In this document: positions 54,688 through 63,756 of the stretch, piece after piece
Numbering within the stretch: the first letter of the stretch is position 1
How the letters are laid out: each line of letters starts with the position of its first letter
Assembly (NCBI RefSeq): GCF_024172185.1
Contig: NZ_JAMZEC010000001.1
Coordinates: 5,104,001-5,168,000 of the forward strand
Length of the DNA: 64,000 bases
Direction: 5' to 3'
From: Nonomuraea roseoviolacea subsp. carminata
Lineage (GTDB): Bacteria; Actinomycetota; Actinomycetes; Streptosporangiales; Streptosporangiaceae
The notes under the pieces: model-generated
Seen by the model: only the letters and a program-made list of their open reading frames with translations
Database searches by the model: none
What the model was told of the DNA's origin: nothing
Program-made: the position numbers and the translations under genes

Positions 54688-55623
54688 ATGAGAGTGCTGG
54701 TGGCAGGAGCGACAGGAGCGATGGGCAAGGAACTGGTGCCCCGTCTGGTCGACGCGGGACACGAGGTCTTCGCGATGGTCCGCGGCGAGTCCGGCAAGGC
54801 CACGGCGTCACAGCTCGGCGCGGTGCCGGTCATCGCCGATGCTCTCGATCGCGCCCAGGTCGAGGCGGCCGTGCGCCAGGCGGCCCCGGAGGTGATCGTT
54901 CACCAGCTGACCGCCATCGGGCACATCGACACCCGCCATTTCGAACGCAGCTTCGCCGCCACCGACCGGCTGCGGATCGAGGGCACCGACAACCTGCTCG
55001 CGGCCGCACGCGCCACCGGAGTACGACGCTTCGTCGCCGCGAGCAACGGCGCGTTCACCTACACCCGGACCGGCGGCCCCATCAAGAGCGAACAGGACCC
55101 CCTGGACCGCTCGCCGATCAGCGACATGGCCTCCATGATCGCCGCGGTCGAGCACCTGGAGAAGGCCGTGCTGGGCGCGGCCTGGATCGAGGGGATCGTG
55201 CTGCGCTACGGCGCGTTCTACGGACCCGGCACCTCCATGGCGCCGGGCTCCGCGCAGCTCGAGATGATCCGCAAGCGCAAGTTCCCGATCGTCGGCGACG
55301 GCGCCGGGGTGTGGTCGTTCGTCCACATCGCCGACGCCGCCGAGGCCACGGTCGCAGCGGTGGAGAAGGGCGGCCGCGGTGTCTACAACATCGTCGATGA
55401 CGACCCCGCCCCGGTCGCCGAATGGCTGCCGGCAGTGGCGGCGATGCTGGGCGCCAAGAAGCCGATGTGGGTACCGCGGTTCATCGGACGGCTGGCCGCC
55501 GGACCGGCCGGCGTCGTGCTCATGACCGAACTGCGCGGCGCGTCCAACGCCAAGGCCAAGCGCGAGCTGGGCTGGCACCCGGCGCACCCGAGCTGGCGTC
55601 AAGGGCTCCAGGCCGGGAGGTGA
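54688..55623 (+). CDS. NAD(P)-dependent epimerase-like SDR with a lost catalytic Tyr
   Basis: 311 residues. The Rossmann motif VLVAGATGAMGKELVP begins the protein, and FSFVHIADAA-like and GVYNIVDDDPAPVAEWLP segments are extended-SDR features. The expected YxxxK is not seen: the aligned region reads AAVEHLEKAV, with the Lys kept and the Tyr missing. It may be atypical or act as a binding protein or reductase. Divergent from TetR. Confidence 0.8.
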   Translation: MRVLVAGATGAMGKELVPRLVDAGHEVFAMVRGESGKATASQLGAVPVIADALDRAQVEAAVRQAAPEVIVHQLTAIGHIDTRHFERSFAATDRLRIEGTDNLLAAARATGVRRFVAASNGAFTYTRTGGPIKSEQDPLDRSPISDMASMIAAVEHLEKAVLGAAWIEGIVLRYGAFYGPGTSMAPGSAQLEMIRKRKFPIVGDGAGVWSFVHIADAAEATVAAVEKGGRGVYNIVDDDPAPVAEWLPAVAAMLGAKKPMWVPRFIGRLAAGPAGVVLMTELRGASNAKAKRELGWHPAHPSWRQGLQAGR

Positions 55624-55775
55624 CTTACTGAGCGCCGTACTTCCTGCCGCCCATGCCACGCAAACCCTTGCCGAGCCCCTGACCGGCCGCGAGGCAGTGG
55701 TCACCGGGCCGTGGGTCCCGGCGGAGACAGCTTGCTCGACACTCCTGGTCGTTCCTGTTCTCTCCCGGAGGCCAC

Positions 55776-55820
55776 GGTCCGGGCCGGGGCGCAAGGGGCG
55801 GGAGCCCCCGGCCTCAAGGG
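55776..55820 (-). repeat. Dispersed multi-hairpin repeat, truncated copy C
   Basis: GGTCCGGGCCGGGG and GGGGCGGGAGCC match the beginning of copy B (56601 onward) in the same orientation, but only about 45 bases are kept. Confidence 0.65.
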
Positions 55821-55833
55821 CTCCTGCAGCATC

Positions 55834-55847
55834 AGTCTGTCCAGACT
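55834..55847 (+). promoter_or_regulatory. Palindrome AGTCTG-TC-CAGACT before HAD gene
   Basis: A perfect 6-bp inverted repeat with a two-base centre, 14 bases before the start. It could be an operator near the -10 region. Confidence 0.35.
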
Positions 55848-55861
55848 AAGCTCGCCCGGTG

Positions 55862-56497
55862 ATGAGGACCTTCGCCTTCGACATCGGCGAAACAATCGTG
55901 CGCGACGACCGCTACTGGAACTCCTGGGCAGACTGGCTCAACATCCCTAGGCACACCCTGTCCGCGCTCGTCGGAGCGGTGGTCGCCCAAGGCCGCGACA
56001 ACGCCGAGGCCGTACGCCTTCTGCGCCCCGACATTGACCTCGCCGCCGAGTACGCCGCCCGAGAGGCCGCCGGCCGCGGCGAGCACCTCGACGACTCCGA
56101 CCTCTATCCCGACGTCCGGCCGGTCCTCACTGCGCTGCGCGAGGCCGACCACCAGGTGCTGATCGCCGGAAACCAGACCCGACGCGCCGCCGAACTTCTC
56201 CGCGCTCTCGACCTCCCCGTGGACGCGATCGCCACTTCGGGGGAGTGGGGCGCGGCCAAGCCCGATCCCGAGTTCTTCATCCGGCTCGTGGACCTCTCCG
56301 GCACGGACCCGAGCGACATCGTCTACGTCGGCGACCACCCCGCCAACGACGTCCTGCCGGCCAAGGCCGCCGGCCTGCGGACCGCACACCTCCGCCGCGG
56401 CCCCTGGGGACACCTGTGGGCGGACGACCCGGCGGCGGCTCCTGCGGACTGGCGCATCACCTCCCTCACCGAGCTCCTGACCCTCCCGATCGAGTAG
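55862..56497 (+). CDS. HAD family hydrolase
   Basis: 211 residues from ATG 55862 (GTG 55859 also possible). HAD motif I is degenerate but visible (FAFDIGETIV, with Asp nucleophile), motif II IAGNQTRRA, motif III KPDPEFF and motif IV VYVGDHPANDVLPAKAAG. This fits a phosphatase-like or haloacid dehalogenase-like hydrolase, cap type C1. Substrate unknown. It ends 104 bases before copy B of the dispersed repeat. Confidence 0.88.
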   Translation: MRTFAFDIGETIVRDDRYWNSWADWLNIPRHTLSALVGAVVAQGRDNAEAVRLLRPDIDLAAEYAAREAAGRGEHLDDSDLYPDVRPVLTALREADHQVLIAGNQTRRAAELLRALDLPVDAIATSGEWGAAKPDPEFFIRLVDLSGTDPSDIVYVGDHPANDVLPAKAAGLRTAHLRRGPWGHLWADDPAAAPADWRITSLTELLTLPIE

Positions 56498-56600
56498 CCG
56501 GTCGTTCTACCAAGACCAGGGCAGCACTGCGACGGTATGGCTACTCGGATCAGTCCTGACGCATGGCACGCGGTTCGGGAACAGGCACTGCAAGGCTCCG

Positions 56601-56787
56601 GTCCGGGCCGGGGTGCGCGAGGGGCGGGAGCCTCTCGCCTCAAGGGGCGAAGCCCCGCGGGAAGAGCGCCCGAGCGTCAGCGAGGACCATGCCCTTGAGG
56701 GGGTCGAAGGGGGCGGGAGCCCCCTGGGGGGCACGCCCGAGCGCCGCAACGCGCGAAGCGCGCCCCTTCCGTGAGGACCTTGCTTTT
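56601..56787 (-). repeat. Dispersed multi-hairpin repeat, copy B
   Basis: Near-identical to copy A (28176-28358) in opposite orientation, about 93 percent or more by eye. It lies in the convergent gap between the HAD and alcohol dehydrogenase genes and holds the same hairpins. Most of the 56498-56811 gap is this repeat; no gene is present there. Confidence 0.85.
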
Positions 56788-56811
56788 AGGCCCTTAAGCC
56801 CTTTGGGTCCT

Positions 56812-57897
56812 TCAGTCCATGATGACGACCTGGCGCAGCACCTCGCCGCCCTTCAAGGCCGCCACCGCGTCGTTCAGGTCCGCCAGCCGGATGCGGGCGC
56901 TGATCATGGAGTCGAGGTCGAGCTGCCCGGCCTTGTACAGGGTGGCGAAGTAGGGGAAGTCGTGCCGGACGTCCGCCTCGCCGTACACGCTGGACAGCAG
57001 GCGCTTGCCCTCGAACAGCAGACTGAACGCGGAGATCGACACCATGTCGTCCAGCGCGCCCGCGCCCACCACGACCACGTCGCCGCCCTGCCGGGCGAGC
57101 TGCCAGGCGGCCTGGATGGTGGCGGCCTTGCCGACCGCCTCGAAGGCGTAGTCGAAGCCCTGGCCGCCGGTCAGCTCGCCGAGGGCGCCCACGACCTCGT
57201 CGGGGGTGACGGTGTGGGTGGCGCCGACCTTCCTGGCCAGCTCGTGCTTGGACTCCAGCGGGTCCACCGCGAGGATGGTGCGGGCGCCGGAGAGGCGGGC
57301 GCCCTGGATGACCGAGAGGCCGACGCCGCCGCAGCCGATGACCGCGACCGTGGAGCCGGGGCGGACCCGGGCGGTGTTGACGGCGGCGCCGACGCCGGTG
57401 GTGATGCCGCAGCCGATGAGGGCCGCCGCCTCCCAGGGCACGTCCGCGTCGATCTTGATCGCGCCCTGCCATGGGATGACGACCTCTTCGGCCCAGGTGC
57501 CGCAGCCGGCCATGCCGAAGGCCATGGTGTCGCCGCCGAAGCGGAAGTTGCCCTTGCTGAAGGCCTCGACGGTGTACTTCATGCACAGGTGCGGCTGGCC
57601 CCCCACGCACAGCGCGCACTCCTGGCAGGCGGGGCGCCAGCTGATGATGACGTGGTCGCCCGGCTGGACGGTGGTGACGTGGTCGCCGACCTCCAGCACC
57701 TCGCCGGCGCCTTCGTGCCCGGGGACGAGCGGCACGGGTTGCGGCAGCACGCCGGACATGGCCGACAGGTCCGAGTGGCAGACGCCGGTGGCCCTGACCC
57801 GGACCCGTACCTCCGTGGGCCCGACGGGGGCCAGTGTGACGTCGTCACGGATGTCGAGCTTGTCGTCGCCTACGGCGTGCAGGAGCGCGGCGCGCAT
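56812..57897 (-). CDS. Zinc-dependent alcohol dehydrogenase (MDR family)
   Basis: 361 residues. Catalytic zinc ligands are in GVCHSDLSAMSG and GHEGAGEV; structural-zinc Cys lie in CQECALCVGGQPHLC. The coenzyme motif VIGCGGVGLSVIQGARL is near residue 190. It probably oxidises a primary alcohol or aldehyde adduct, as in the NDMA-dependent or formaldehyde-type groups, but the subclass is not certain. It follows the ferredoxin gene by 57 bases and is last in this operon. Confidence 0.9.
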   Translation of the reverse strand: MRAALLHAVGDDKLDIRDDVTLAPVGPTEVRVRVRATGVCHSDLSAMSGVLPQPVPLVPGHEGAGEVLEVGDHVTTVQPGDHVIISWRPACQECALCVGGQPHLCMKYTVEAFSKGNFRFGGDTMAFGMAGCGTWAEEVVIPWQGAIKIDADVPWEAAALIGCGITTGVGAAVNTARVRPGSTVAVIGCGGVGLSVIQGARLSGARTILAVDPLESKHELARKVGATHTVTPDEVVGALGELTGGQGFDYAFEAVGKAATIQAAWQLARQGGDVVVVGAGALDDMVSISAFSLLFEGKRLLSSVYGEADVRHDFPYFATLYKAGQLDLDSMISARIRLADLNDAVAALKGGEVLRQVVIMD

Positions 57898-57954
57898 GGG
57901 GGGTTCCTCCTCGGGCTTTCCTGGCGGAGCGAACGGGCTGTCCAGGCGGAACGG

Positions 57955-58146
57955 CTATTCCTCCAGGGACAGCGCGGCTTTCGGGCAGGACCGGACGGCG
58001 TGGCGCACGCGGTCCTGCATCTCGGGTGGCGGTTCGGGCAGCAGGATGTGGAGCTGGTCGTCGTCGTCCACATCGAAAACCTCGGGCGCGAGCCCCATGC
58101 ACACGGCATTGGCCTCGCAGACCATCTCGTCGACCTTGACTTTCAC
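57955..58146 (-). CDS. [3Fe-4S] ferredoxin of the P450-partner type
   Basis: 63 residues from GTG 58146, with AGGAGG five bases upstream. Cys ligands fit CEANAVC and SCPKAAL, with the third cluster position occupied as in 3Fe-4S ferredoxins of actinomycetes, and an acidic segment FDVDDDDQL. It delivers electrons to a P450 or oxidoreductase; no P450 is in the window. It overlaps the flavoprotein gene by four bases (GTGA). Confidence 0.9.
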   Translation of the reverse strand: MKVKVDEMVCEANAVCMGLAPEVFDVDDDDQLHILLPEPPPEMQDRVRHAVRSCPKAALSLEE

Positions 58147-58598
58147 GTGAGCCTCCTGTGATCCCATGAGACCACCTTGGTGCGCTCCACGACGAATCCG
58201 ACCCGCTTGCGACCGGTGTGCTCGACATAGGGCAGCAGGTGCTCGTCGGCCACGCCCGGGTTCATCCCGCGCACGACCCGCAGGCCGATGCCGAGGACGG
58301 CCGCGCGTTCGTCCACCCGCTCGGCCTTGCCGTACAGCATGACGCCGCGCAGTTGGTCGTAGTCGTCACCGGTCTCGATCAGGCACGTCACCCGCGGGTC
58401 GCGTTCGAGGTTGCGGGTCTTCTGCGCCTTGGCGTACGTCCAGAAGGAGATCCGTCCCCGCTCGTCCAGCGCGTAGAACATGGTGACCAGGTGCGGTGTG
58501 CCGTCGGGGTTGATGGTCGCGAGCTGCAGCTTGCGGGCCGATGCGAGGAAGGCGTCGACCTCGTCGCCGGACATCGCGATACGAGCGCGCTGATTCAC
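58143..58598 (-). CDS. PPOX-class F420/FMN-dependent enzyme
   Basis: 151 residues. The split-barrel fold shows KLQLATINPDGTPHLVTMFYAL, FWTYAKAQKTRNLERDPRVTCLIE and VSWDHRRL. It is first in a three-gene operon with ferredoxin and alcohol dehydrogenase. Cofactor choice (F420 or FMN) cannot be read with certainty. Confidence 0.85.
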   Translation of the reverse strand: MNQRARIAMSGDEVDAFLASARKLQLATINPDGTPHLVTMFYALDERGRISFWTYAKAQKTRNLERDPRVTCLIETGDDYDQLRGVMLYGKAERVDERAAVLGIGLRVVRGMNPGVADEHLLPYVEHTGRKRVGFVVERTKVVSWDHRRLT

Positions 58599-58678
58599 GT
58601 GCCAAGTAGAACAGGTTGCAGAATGCCGGGCAAGGGGTCACCGGAACCTTGTTCGGTTTTGTGCGGGATGAGGGAGGG

Positions 58679-59335
58679 ATGTCGGTTAGGGTGCGGTTCA
58701 TGATGATGCCGCCGGACCTCCTGGACGCCGCCGAGAACGCCAAGGGCTTCATGCCGCCGGACGAGGGGCTGGCGCTGTTCGAGACGGCGCTGCGGTACGG
58801 CAAGCGCGGGCCTCTCTGCGAGATCGGTACGTACTGCGGCAAGTCGGCCATCTACCTCGGCGCAGCGGCGCGGCAGGCCGGGACCGTGGTCGTCACCGTG
58901 GACCACCACCGCGGCTCGGAGGAGATCCAGCCCGGCTGGGAGCACCACGATCCCACGCTGGTGGACCCGCGCTTCGGCCGGATGGACTCGCTGCCCGTCT
59001 TCCGGGCCACGATCGCCGCCGCGGGGCTGGAGGACGAGGTCATCGCCGTCGTGGGCGCCTCCGAGCAGGTGGCCCGCCTGTGGCGCACGCCGCTCGGCAT
59101 GCTGTTCATCGACGGCGCCCACTCGGAGGATCCGGTGACCCGCGACTACGAGGGCTGGGCGCCGCACGTCGTCGAGGGCGGGGCGCTGGTCTTCCACGAC
59201 ATCTATCCCGATCCGGCCGACGGCGGCCAGGCGCCGTACCGGGTGTACCTGCGGGCGCTGGAGTCGGGGGCGTTCGAGGAGGTCGCGGTACGCGGGTCGC
59301 TGCGGGTGCTCGAACGGGTCCGCCCCGGCATCTGA
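58679..59335 (+). CDS. Class I SAM-dependent methyltransferase
   Basis: 218 residues from ATG 58679; a later ATG at 58700 is possible. CEIGTYCGKSAIYLGAAA is the SAM motif, VVTVDHHRGSEE the acidic loop, and MLFIDGAHSEDPVTRDYEGWAPHV the catalytic region of the CmcI/methyltransferase 24 group. Substrate unknown. It converges on the DUF1702 gene with a seven-base gap. Confidence 0.85.
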   Translation: MSVRVRFMMMPPDLLDAAENAKGFMPPDEGLALFETALRYGKRGPLCEIGTYCGKSAIYLGAAARQAGTVVVTVDHHRGSEEIQPGWEHHDPTLVDPRFGRMDSLPVFRATIAAAGLEDEVIAVVGASEQVARLWRTPLGMLFIDGAHSEDPVTRDYEGWAPHVVEGGALVFHDIYPDPADGGQAPYRVYLRALESGAFEEVAVRGSLRVLERVRPGI

Positions 59336-59342
59336 ACGCCCG

Positions 59343-60329
59343 TCAGACGCGGGGGTGGCGGTGCGCCCAGGCTCGCCGGGTCTCCCACTGCCAGGCGAGG
59401 TAGTCGTCGTGCGTACGGGCGTCGTGGCCGAGCGCCAGCAGCGCCCGGTCCGCCCAGGAGGCCGCCTCCTCGGGCTCGGCATCGGCCAGGATCGGCGCGG
59501 CCAGCACCGCCGGCCCGAGCAGGGCCCCTTCCCGCACCACGGCCATCGACGCGAACGCGCACCCCTGTGCCAGCCCGGACCGGTACCCGTCGGCGCCCGC
59601 CCGCTCGGCCAGCAGGGCCAGCTCCTCGCCGGTGGCGCCGCCCGTGCGCGTGGCGGCGTAGGCCACCCCGGCCCACAGGTCGCCCCGCCGTCCCGCCGGG
59701 AACCCGGCGACGCGGTCGGCGACCGACTCGGCCGAGGCCCGCTCGTGGTGCCACAGCAGCCGGCCGAGCCCCTGGTCGAACGTCGCGCAGCGGGCCCGTG
59801 TCAGCAGCCCCGGCATGGCCCGCTCGTGCAGCAGGCGGACGCCCGCCTCCAGGCCCCGCTGGTACCCGTACCCGTCCACGGCCAGCCAGCGCAGCAGCGG
59901 GTGGCCCCGGCACGCCCCGCGCATGGGCGGCAGGCGCAGCAGCGCGTACCCGCGCCCGGCCCCGAGGTGGACGGCGTGGTGGTGGTGCGCGGCCGGTCCG
60001 GACAGCAGCTCGCGCAGGCGCCGCCCGCGCGACAGCGTGAGCAGGTCGAGCACCGCGCTCGCGGCCCCCGCGCCCTCGCAGGCGAACGTCCACCGCTCCC
60101 GGGGCAGGCCGTCGAGCAGCGCCGGGAGGGCTCCGGGGTCGCGGGACAGGGCGGCGTTGAAGCCGGAGACGTACGCGCTCTCGGCCTCCTCGGCCCCGCG
60201 CCGGCCGGGCTCGGCGGCCCAGGGACCGGCGGCGACCTCGTCGGCGTCGCGGGCCAGGAGCCTGCGCCAGCCGGCGGCCGGAGGCGCGGGCGCCGCATCG
60301 ATCCCGTCATGGTGCAAGAACGCAGTCAT
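59343..60329 (-). CDS. DUF1702 family protein
   Basis: 328 residues from ATG 60329 (GTG 60374 possible). Family-type segments include ESAYVSGFNAAL, RERWTFACEGAGAASAVLDLL, HLGAGRGYALLRLP, RWLAVDGYGYQRGLEAG and QGLGRLLWH. DUF1702 proteins are best known from enediyne and related clusters, where they precede membrane components; the function is unknown. Here it stands after a terpene-cyclase-fold gene. Confidence 0.75.
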   Translation of the reverse strand: MTAFLHHDGIDAAPAPPAAGWRRLLARDADEVAAGPWAAEPGRRGAEEAESAYVSGFNAALSRDPGALPALLDGLPRERWTFACEGAGAASAVLDLLTLSRGRRLRELLSGPAAHHHHAVHLGAGRGYALLRLPPMRGACRGHPLLRWLAVDGYGYQRGLEAGVRLLHERAMPGLLTRARCATFDQGLGRLLWHHERASAESVADRVAGFPAGRRGDLWAGVAYAATRTGGATGEELALLAERAGADGYRSGLAQGCAFASMAVVREGALLGPAVLAAPILADAEPEEAASWADRALLALGHDARTHDDYLAWQWETRRAWAHRHPRV

Positions 60330-60464
60330 GCCCGTGTCGCCCACGCTTCCCCCGAAGACGCCTCGTACGGCCACTCCCGACGCTAGTGACCTGCTTGCGC
60401 CCGCCCGGTTCGGCGCTCCGGCCTCAGCGGCAAAGAAACCGCAAAAGCCCTTGCGAACGGGGGA

Positions 60465-61505
60465 TCACGCGCGGGCGGGGGTGCAGCCGCACCGGTCCGG
60501 GTCGGACGGCGGCACGGGCGGCGCGCTCACGTCGCGGAACAGCCCCGCGCCCGCCGACAGCCCCTCCAGCGCGTCCGCCGCCAGCACCACGGCGGCCGCC
60601 GTGTAGCCGGACCGCTCGTGCGGGAAGTGCCTCCGGTTGGCGAACTGCCAGCCGGTCCAGTACGACCCGTCCTCGTGCCGCAGGTGCTGGATGTCGGTGA
60701 ACAGCCGCCGCGCCCGTTCCCGCTCGCCCATGGCGTCGAGGGCCAGCACCAGCTCGCACGTCTCGGCGCCCGTGACCCACGGCTCGTCCGACACGCACCG
60801 GATCCCGAGGCCGGGCACCACGAACGTCGCCCACTCGCGTTCCATCAGCTCGGACGCCTGCGCGCCGCGCACCGCCCCGCCCAGCACCGGGTAGTACCAG
60901 TCCATGGAGAAGCGGCTCTTGTCGGCGAACGCCTCCGGATGGGCCGCGAGGACATGCGCCAGCCGGTCGGCGGCCAGCTCCCAGTGCGGCTGCGGGTCGC
61001 CGAGGCGCTCGGCCAGCAGCACGCCGCAGCGCAGCGCCTGGTGGATGGACGAGCAGCCGGTGAGCAGCGCGTACGTCGAGGCCCGCCCCTCCGCGTCCCG
61101 CTCCCAGACGATCTCACCGCGCGCGGTCTGCAGCCCGGCGACGTAGTCGAGGGCGGCCTTGACCATGGGCCAGCGCCGCTCGGTGGCCTCCTGCTCGCCG
61201 GTCACCAGGTGGTGGTGCCACAGGCCCACGGCTGCGTACGCGGCGTGGTTGCTCTCGCCGCCCCGCTCGACGGCGGCGCCGCCGACCAGTTTCATCGGCC
61301 AGGAGCCGTCGTCGCGCTGGTGCCGCTCCAGCCACTCCCAGCCGCGCCGGACGGGCTCCTCCAGCCCGGCGACCGCCATGGCCATGAGGCATTCGACGTG
61401 GTTCCAGGCGTCCACGTGCCCCTCGGGCCACGGCACGCCGCCGTCCTCCTGCTGGATCGCCGCGATGCTCAAGGCCGTACGGACGACCTCCTCGCGGCCG
61501 ATCAC
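60465..61505 (-). CDS. Terpenoid-cyclase/prenyltransferase-fold protein
   Basis: 346 residues from GTG 61505, with AGGAAG eight bases upstream. Repeated QxxDGSW-like segments are seen (QQEDGGVPWPEG, HQRDDGSWPM, LRHEDGSYWTGW), typical of the (alpha/alpha)6 toroid of prenyltransferases and terpene cyclases. The DxDD motif of squalene-hopene cyclases was not found. It overlaps the methyltransferase stop by four bases, so the two are coupled. Likely modifies or binds a prenyl or lipid moiety; uncertain. Confidence 0.75.
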   Translation of the reverse strand: MIGREEVVRTALSIAAIQQEDGGVPWPEGHVDAWNHVECLMAMAVAGLEEPVRRGWEWLERHQRDDGSWPMKLVGGAAVERGGESNHAAYAAVGLWHHHLVTGEQEATERRWPMVKAALDYVAGLQTARGEIVWERDAEGRASTYALLTGCSSIHQALRCGVLLAERLGDPQPHWELAADRLAHVLAAHPEAFADKSRFSMDWYYPVLGGAVRGAQASELMEREWATFVVPGLGIRCVSDEPWVTGAETCELVLALDAMGERERARRLFTDIQHLRHEDGSYWTGWQFANRRHFPHERSGYTAAAVVLAADALEGLSAGAGLFRDVSAPPVPPSDPDRCGCTPARA

Positions 61506-62218
61506 GCCGCGGGCTTCCTGACATAGAGGACCACGCTCTTGCCGATGAGCGGGTTGAGCAGGGCCTCGGCGACGCGGGTCGCGGCGGGGCGCTTCATGAT
61601 GTCCCACACGAGCAGCTCGTGGTACGCCTTGGCCAGCGGGTGGTCCTCGTTGTTGACGCCGACCGCGCACTTGATCCACCAGTACGGCGCGTGCAGGCCG
61701 TGGGCGTGGTGGTGGGGGCCGATGACGAAGCCGGTGGACTTCAGCTTGGCCGACAGCTCGGCCAGCGTGTAGATGCGCACGTGGCCGCCCGGGGCGGTGT
61801 GGTAGTCCTCGTCCAGCGCCCAGCAGATCCGCTCGGGCAGGAAGCTCGGCACCGTGACCGCGGCCGTGCCGCCCGGCTTGAGCACCCGGAAGATCTCCCG
61901 CATCGCGGCCATGTCGTCCGGGATGTGCTCCAGCACCTCGGCGGCGATGACCCGGTCGAAGCTGCCGTCCTCGAACGGCATGTCCAGCGCCGTCCCCTGG
62001 ACGGTCTGGCCGGTGGCGCCCTCCGGCACCTCGCCGGCCTTGTCCATCGCCGCGAACATGCCGGCCACGCCGTCCAGCTCGGCCTGGTCCATGTCGAAGG
62101 CGACCACGTCCGCGCCGCGGCGCAGCACCTCGAAGGCGTGCCGGCCCCCGCCGCAGCCCAGGTCGAGCACGCGGGTGCCGGGCCCGACGGGCAGCCGGTC
62201 GAAGTCCACGGTCAGCAC
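61502..62218 (-). CDS. Class I SAM-dependent methyltransferase
   Basis: 238 residues from GTG 62218. RVLDLGCGGGRHAFEVL and DVVAFDMDQAEL are the SAM motifs, with IAAEVLEHIPDDMAAMREIFRVLKPGG as in methyltransferase-11 enzymes. It lies between GT4 and the terpene-fold gene in one operon; a role in glycan or glycolipid modification is inferred. Confidence 0.88.
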   Translation of the reverse strand: MLTVDFDRLPVGPGTRVLDLGCGGGRHAFEVLRRGADVVAFDMDQAELDGVAGMFAAMDKAGEVPEGATGQTVQGTALDMPFEDGSFDRVIAAEVLEHIPDDMAAMREIFRVLKPGGTAAVTVPSFLPERICWALDEDYHTAPGGHVRIYTLAELSAKLKSTGFVIGPHHHAHGLHAPYWWIKCAVGVNNEDHPLAKAYHELLVWDIMKRPAATRVAEALLNPLIGKSVVLYVRKPAA

Positions 62219-62270
62219 TTGATCCGTCTCCTTGTGGTCGGGGAAAAGGGTCTTCTCGGCTGGGAGGGGG

Positions 62271-63500
62271 TCAGCGGGCGCGGCGGTGGGCCGCGATGGC
62301 CTCGTGGTACGCCTCGACGGTCCGCTTGGCGACGACGTGCCAGGTGTAGCGCTCCATGACCCGGTCGTATCCGGCGCGGCCCACGCGTTCGCGCTCCTCG
62401 GGCGAGTCGTGCAGGCGCCGCAGCACGGCGGCCAGCTCCTCGGGGTCGCCGGGCGCGACCTGCACCGCCGCATCGCCGACGACCTCGGGCAGCGCGCCGG
62501 TACGGCTGGCGACCAGCGGCGTGGCGCAGGCCATGTGCTCGACCGCGGGCAGCGAGAACCCCTCGTACAGGGACGGCACGACCGAGATCTCGGAGGTGGC
62601 GATCAGCTCGCCCAGCTCGTCGTCGGAGATGCCGTGGACGAAGCTGACCCGCTCCTGCAGCGACAGCTCCTGGACGAGCTGCTCGGTGGGCCCGCCGGGG
62701 GTGGGCCTGCTGACCACGGTGAGGTTCACGTCGCGTTCGGTGGCGAGCTTGGCGACGGCGCGCAGCAGCGTGGCGACGCCCTTCATGGGGGAGTCGGCGC
62801 TGGCCACGGCCACGATCGAGCCCTTGCGCCGCGGCTTGTCCGGGCGCGGGTGGAAGTAGCGGGTGTCGACGCCGAGAGGGATCAGGCGCATGTTGGCCTG
62901 CGGGACGTTGAAGTCGCGGTGGATGTCGGCCAGCGACGACTCGCTGACGGTGAGGATGGGGCTGAGCCGGGGCGCGACGCGGGCCTGCATCTTGACGAAC
63001 CCGTACCACCGGCGCAGCGACAGCCTCTTGGCGCCCTGCGCGGCCTCCAGCTCGATGCGCCGGTCCACGCTGATGGGGTGGTGGATGGTGCCGACCACGG
63101 GGAACAGCTTCTGGATGCCCAGCAGGCCGTACCCGAGGGTCTGGTTGTCCTGGACGACGTCGAAGTCGCCGAGGCGCTTCTTCAGCTCGCGGTAGGCGCG
63201 CAGGGTGAACGTCAGCGGCTCGGGGAAGCCGGCCGTCCACATGGTGCCGACTTCCAGCCAGTCGATCCAGTCGCGGTACTCGTGCAGCTTGGGGGTCCTG
63301 AACGGGTCCTCGTCGCGGTAGAGGTCCAGGCTCGGCACCTCGTTGAGGATCACGCCCTCGTCGAGCTCCGGGTACGGCTGGCCGGAGAACACCTCCACGT
63401 GGTGCCCGAGGGCGACCAGCTCGCGGCTCAGGTGGCGCAGGTAGACGCCCTGCCCCCCACAGGTCGGCTTGCTGCGGTAGGACAGCAGCGCGATCCGCAA
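62271..63500 (-). CDS. Glycosyltransferase family 4 (GT-B fold)
   Basis: 409 residues from TTG 63500. An N-terminal GT-B domain with GGQGVYLRHLSRELVALGHHVEVF is followed by the C-terminal donor domain with RLIPLGVDTRYFHP, ISVVPSLYEGFSLPAVEHMACATPLVAS and TGALPEVVGDAA. It transfers a sugar from a nucleotide donor to a lipid or glycan acceptor. First gene of the minus-strand set, divergent from GDP-mannose dehydratase. Confidence 0.92.
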   Translation of the reverse strand: MRIALLSYRSKPTCGGQGVYLRHLSRELVALGHHVEVFSGQPYPELDEGVILNEVPSLDLYRDEDPFRTPKLHEYRDWIDWLEVGTMWTAGFPEPLTFTLRAYRELKKRLGDFDVVQDNQTLGYGLLGIQKLFPVVGTIHHPISVDRRIELEAAQGAKRLSLRRWYGFVKMQARVAPRLSPILTVSESSLADIHRDFNVPQANMRLIPLGVDTRYFHPRPDKPRRKGSIVAVASADSPMKGVATLLRAVAKLATERDVNLTVVSRPTPGGPTEQLVQELSLQERVSFVHGISDDELGELIATSEISVVPSLYEGFSLPAVEHMACATPLVASRTGALPEVVGDAAVQVAPGDPEELAAVLRRLHDSPEERERVGRAGYDRVMERYTWHVVAKRTVEAYHEAIAAHRRAR

Positions 63501-63575
63501 CGGACACCCCTTTCTCCGCCGGTGGGCACGCTGTGTCCGGCGTGTACCGTGAAAGATGACCTTAGTCCGAAAAGG

Positions 63576-63589
63576 CTACCATTCGGTAG
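63576..63589. promoter_or_regulatory. Short inverted repeat in GT4/gmd divergent promoter
   Basis: CTACC and GGTAG flank ATTC between the divergent starts at 63500 and 63757. Weak evidence for an operator. Confidence 0.25.
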
Positions 63590-63756
63590 GTCGTCTGGAA
63601 TTGTTCCTCATCTCTTCCGCAGGGCGCGCGAACTGCGACGTTGGCATGCCCGAGCGCGGTTCGGTGGAACGTGTTCTAGGCGGACTGGTGCTGTGACAAG
63701 GCCTTAGCTGTACATTCCCGTCCCAAACAGACGCGGTAGTGATAGGGGAGGACCCG

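Larger units (their letters stand above)
55624..55861. other. Intergenic region with partial dispersed repeat and operator-like palindrome
   Basis: No gene is seen in these 238 bases. They contain repeat copy C (55776-55820) and the AGTCTG palindrome at 55834-55847. Confidence 0.5.
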
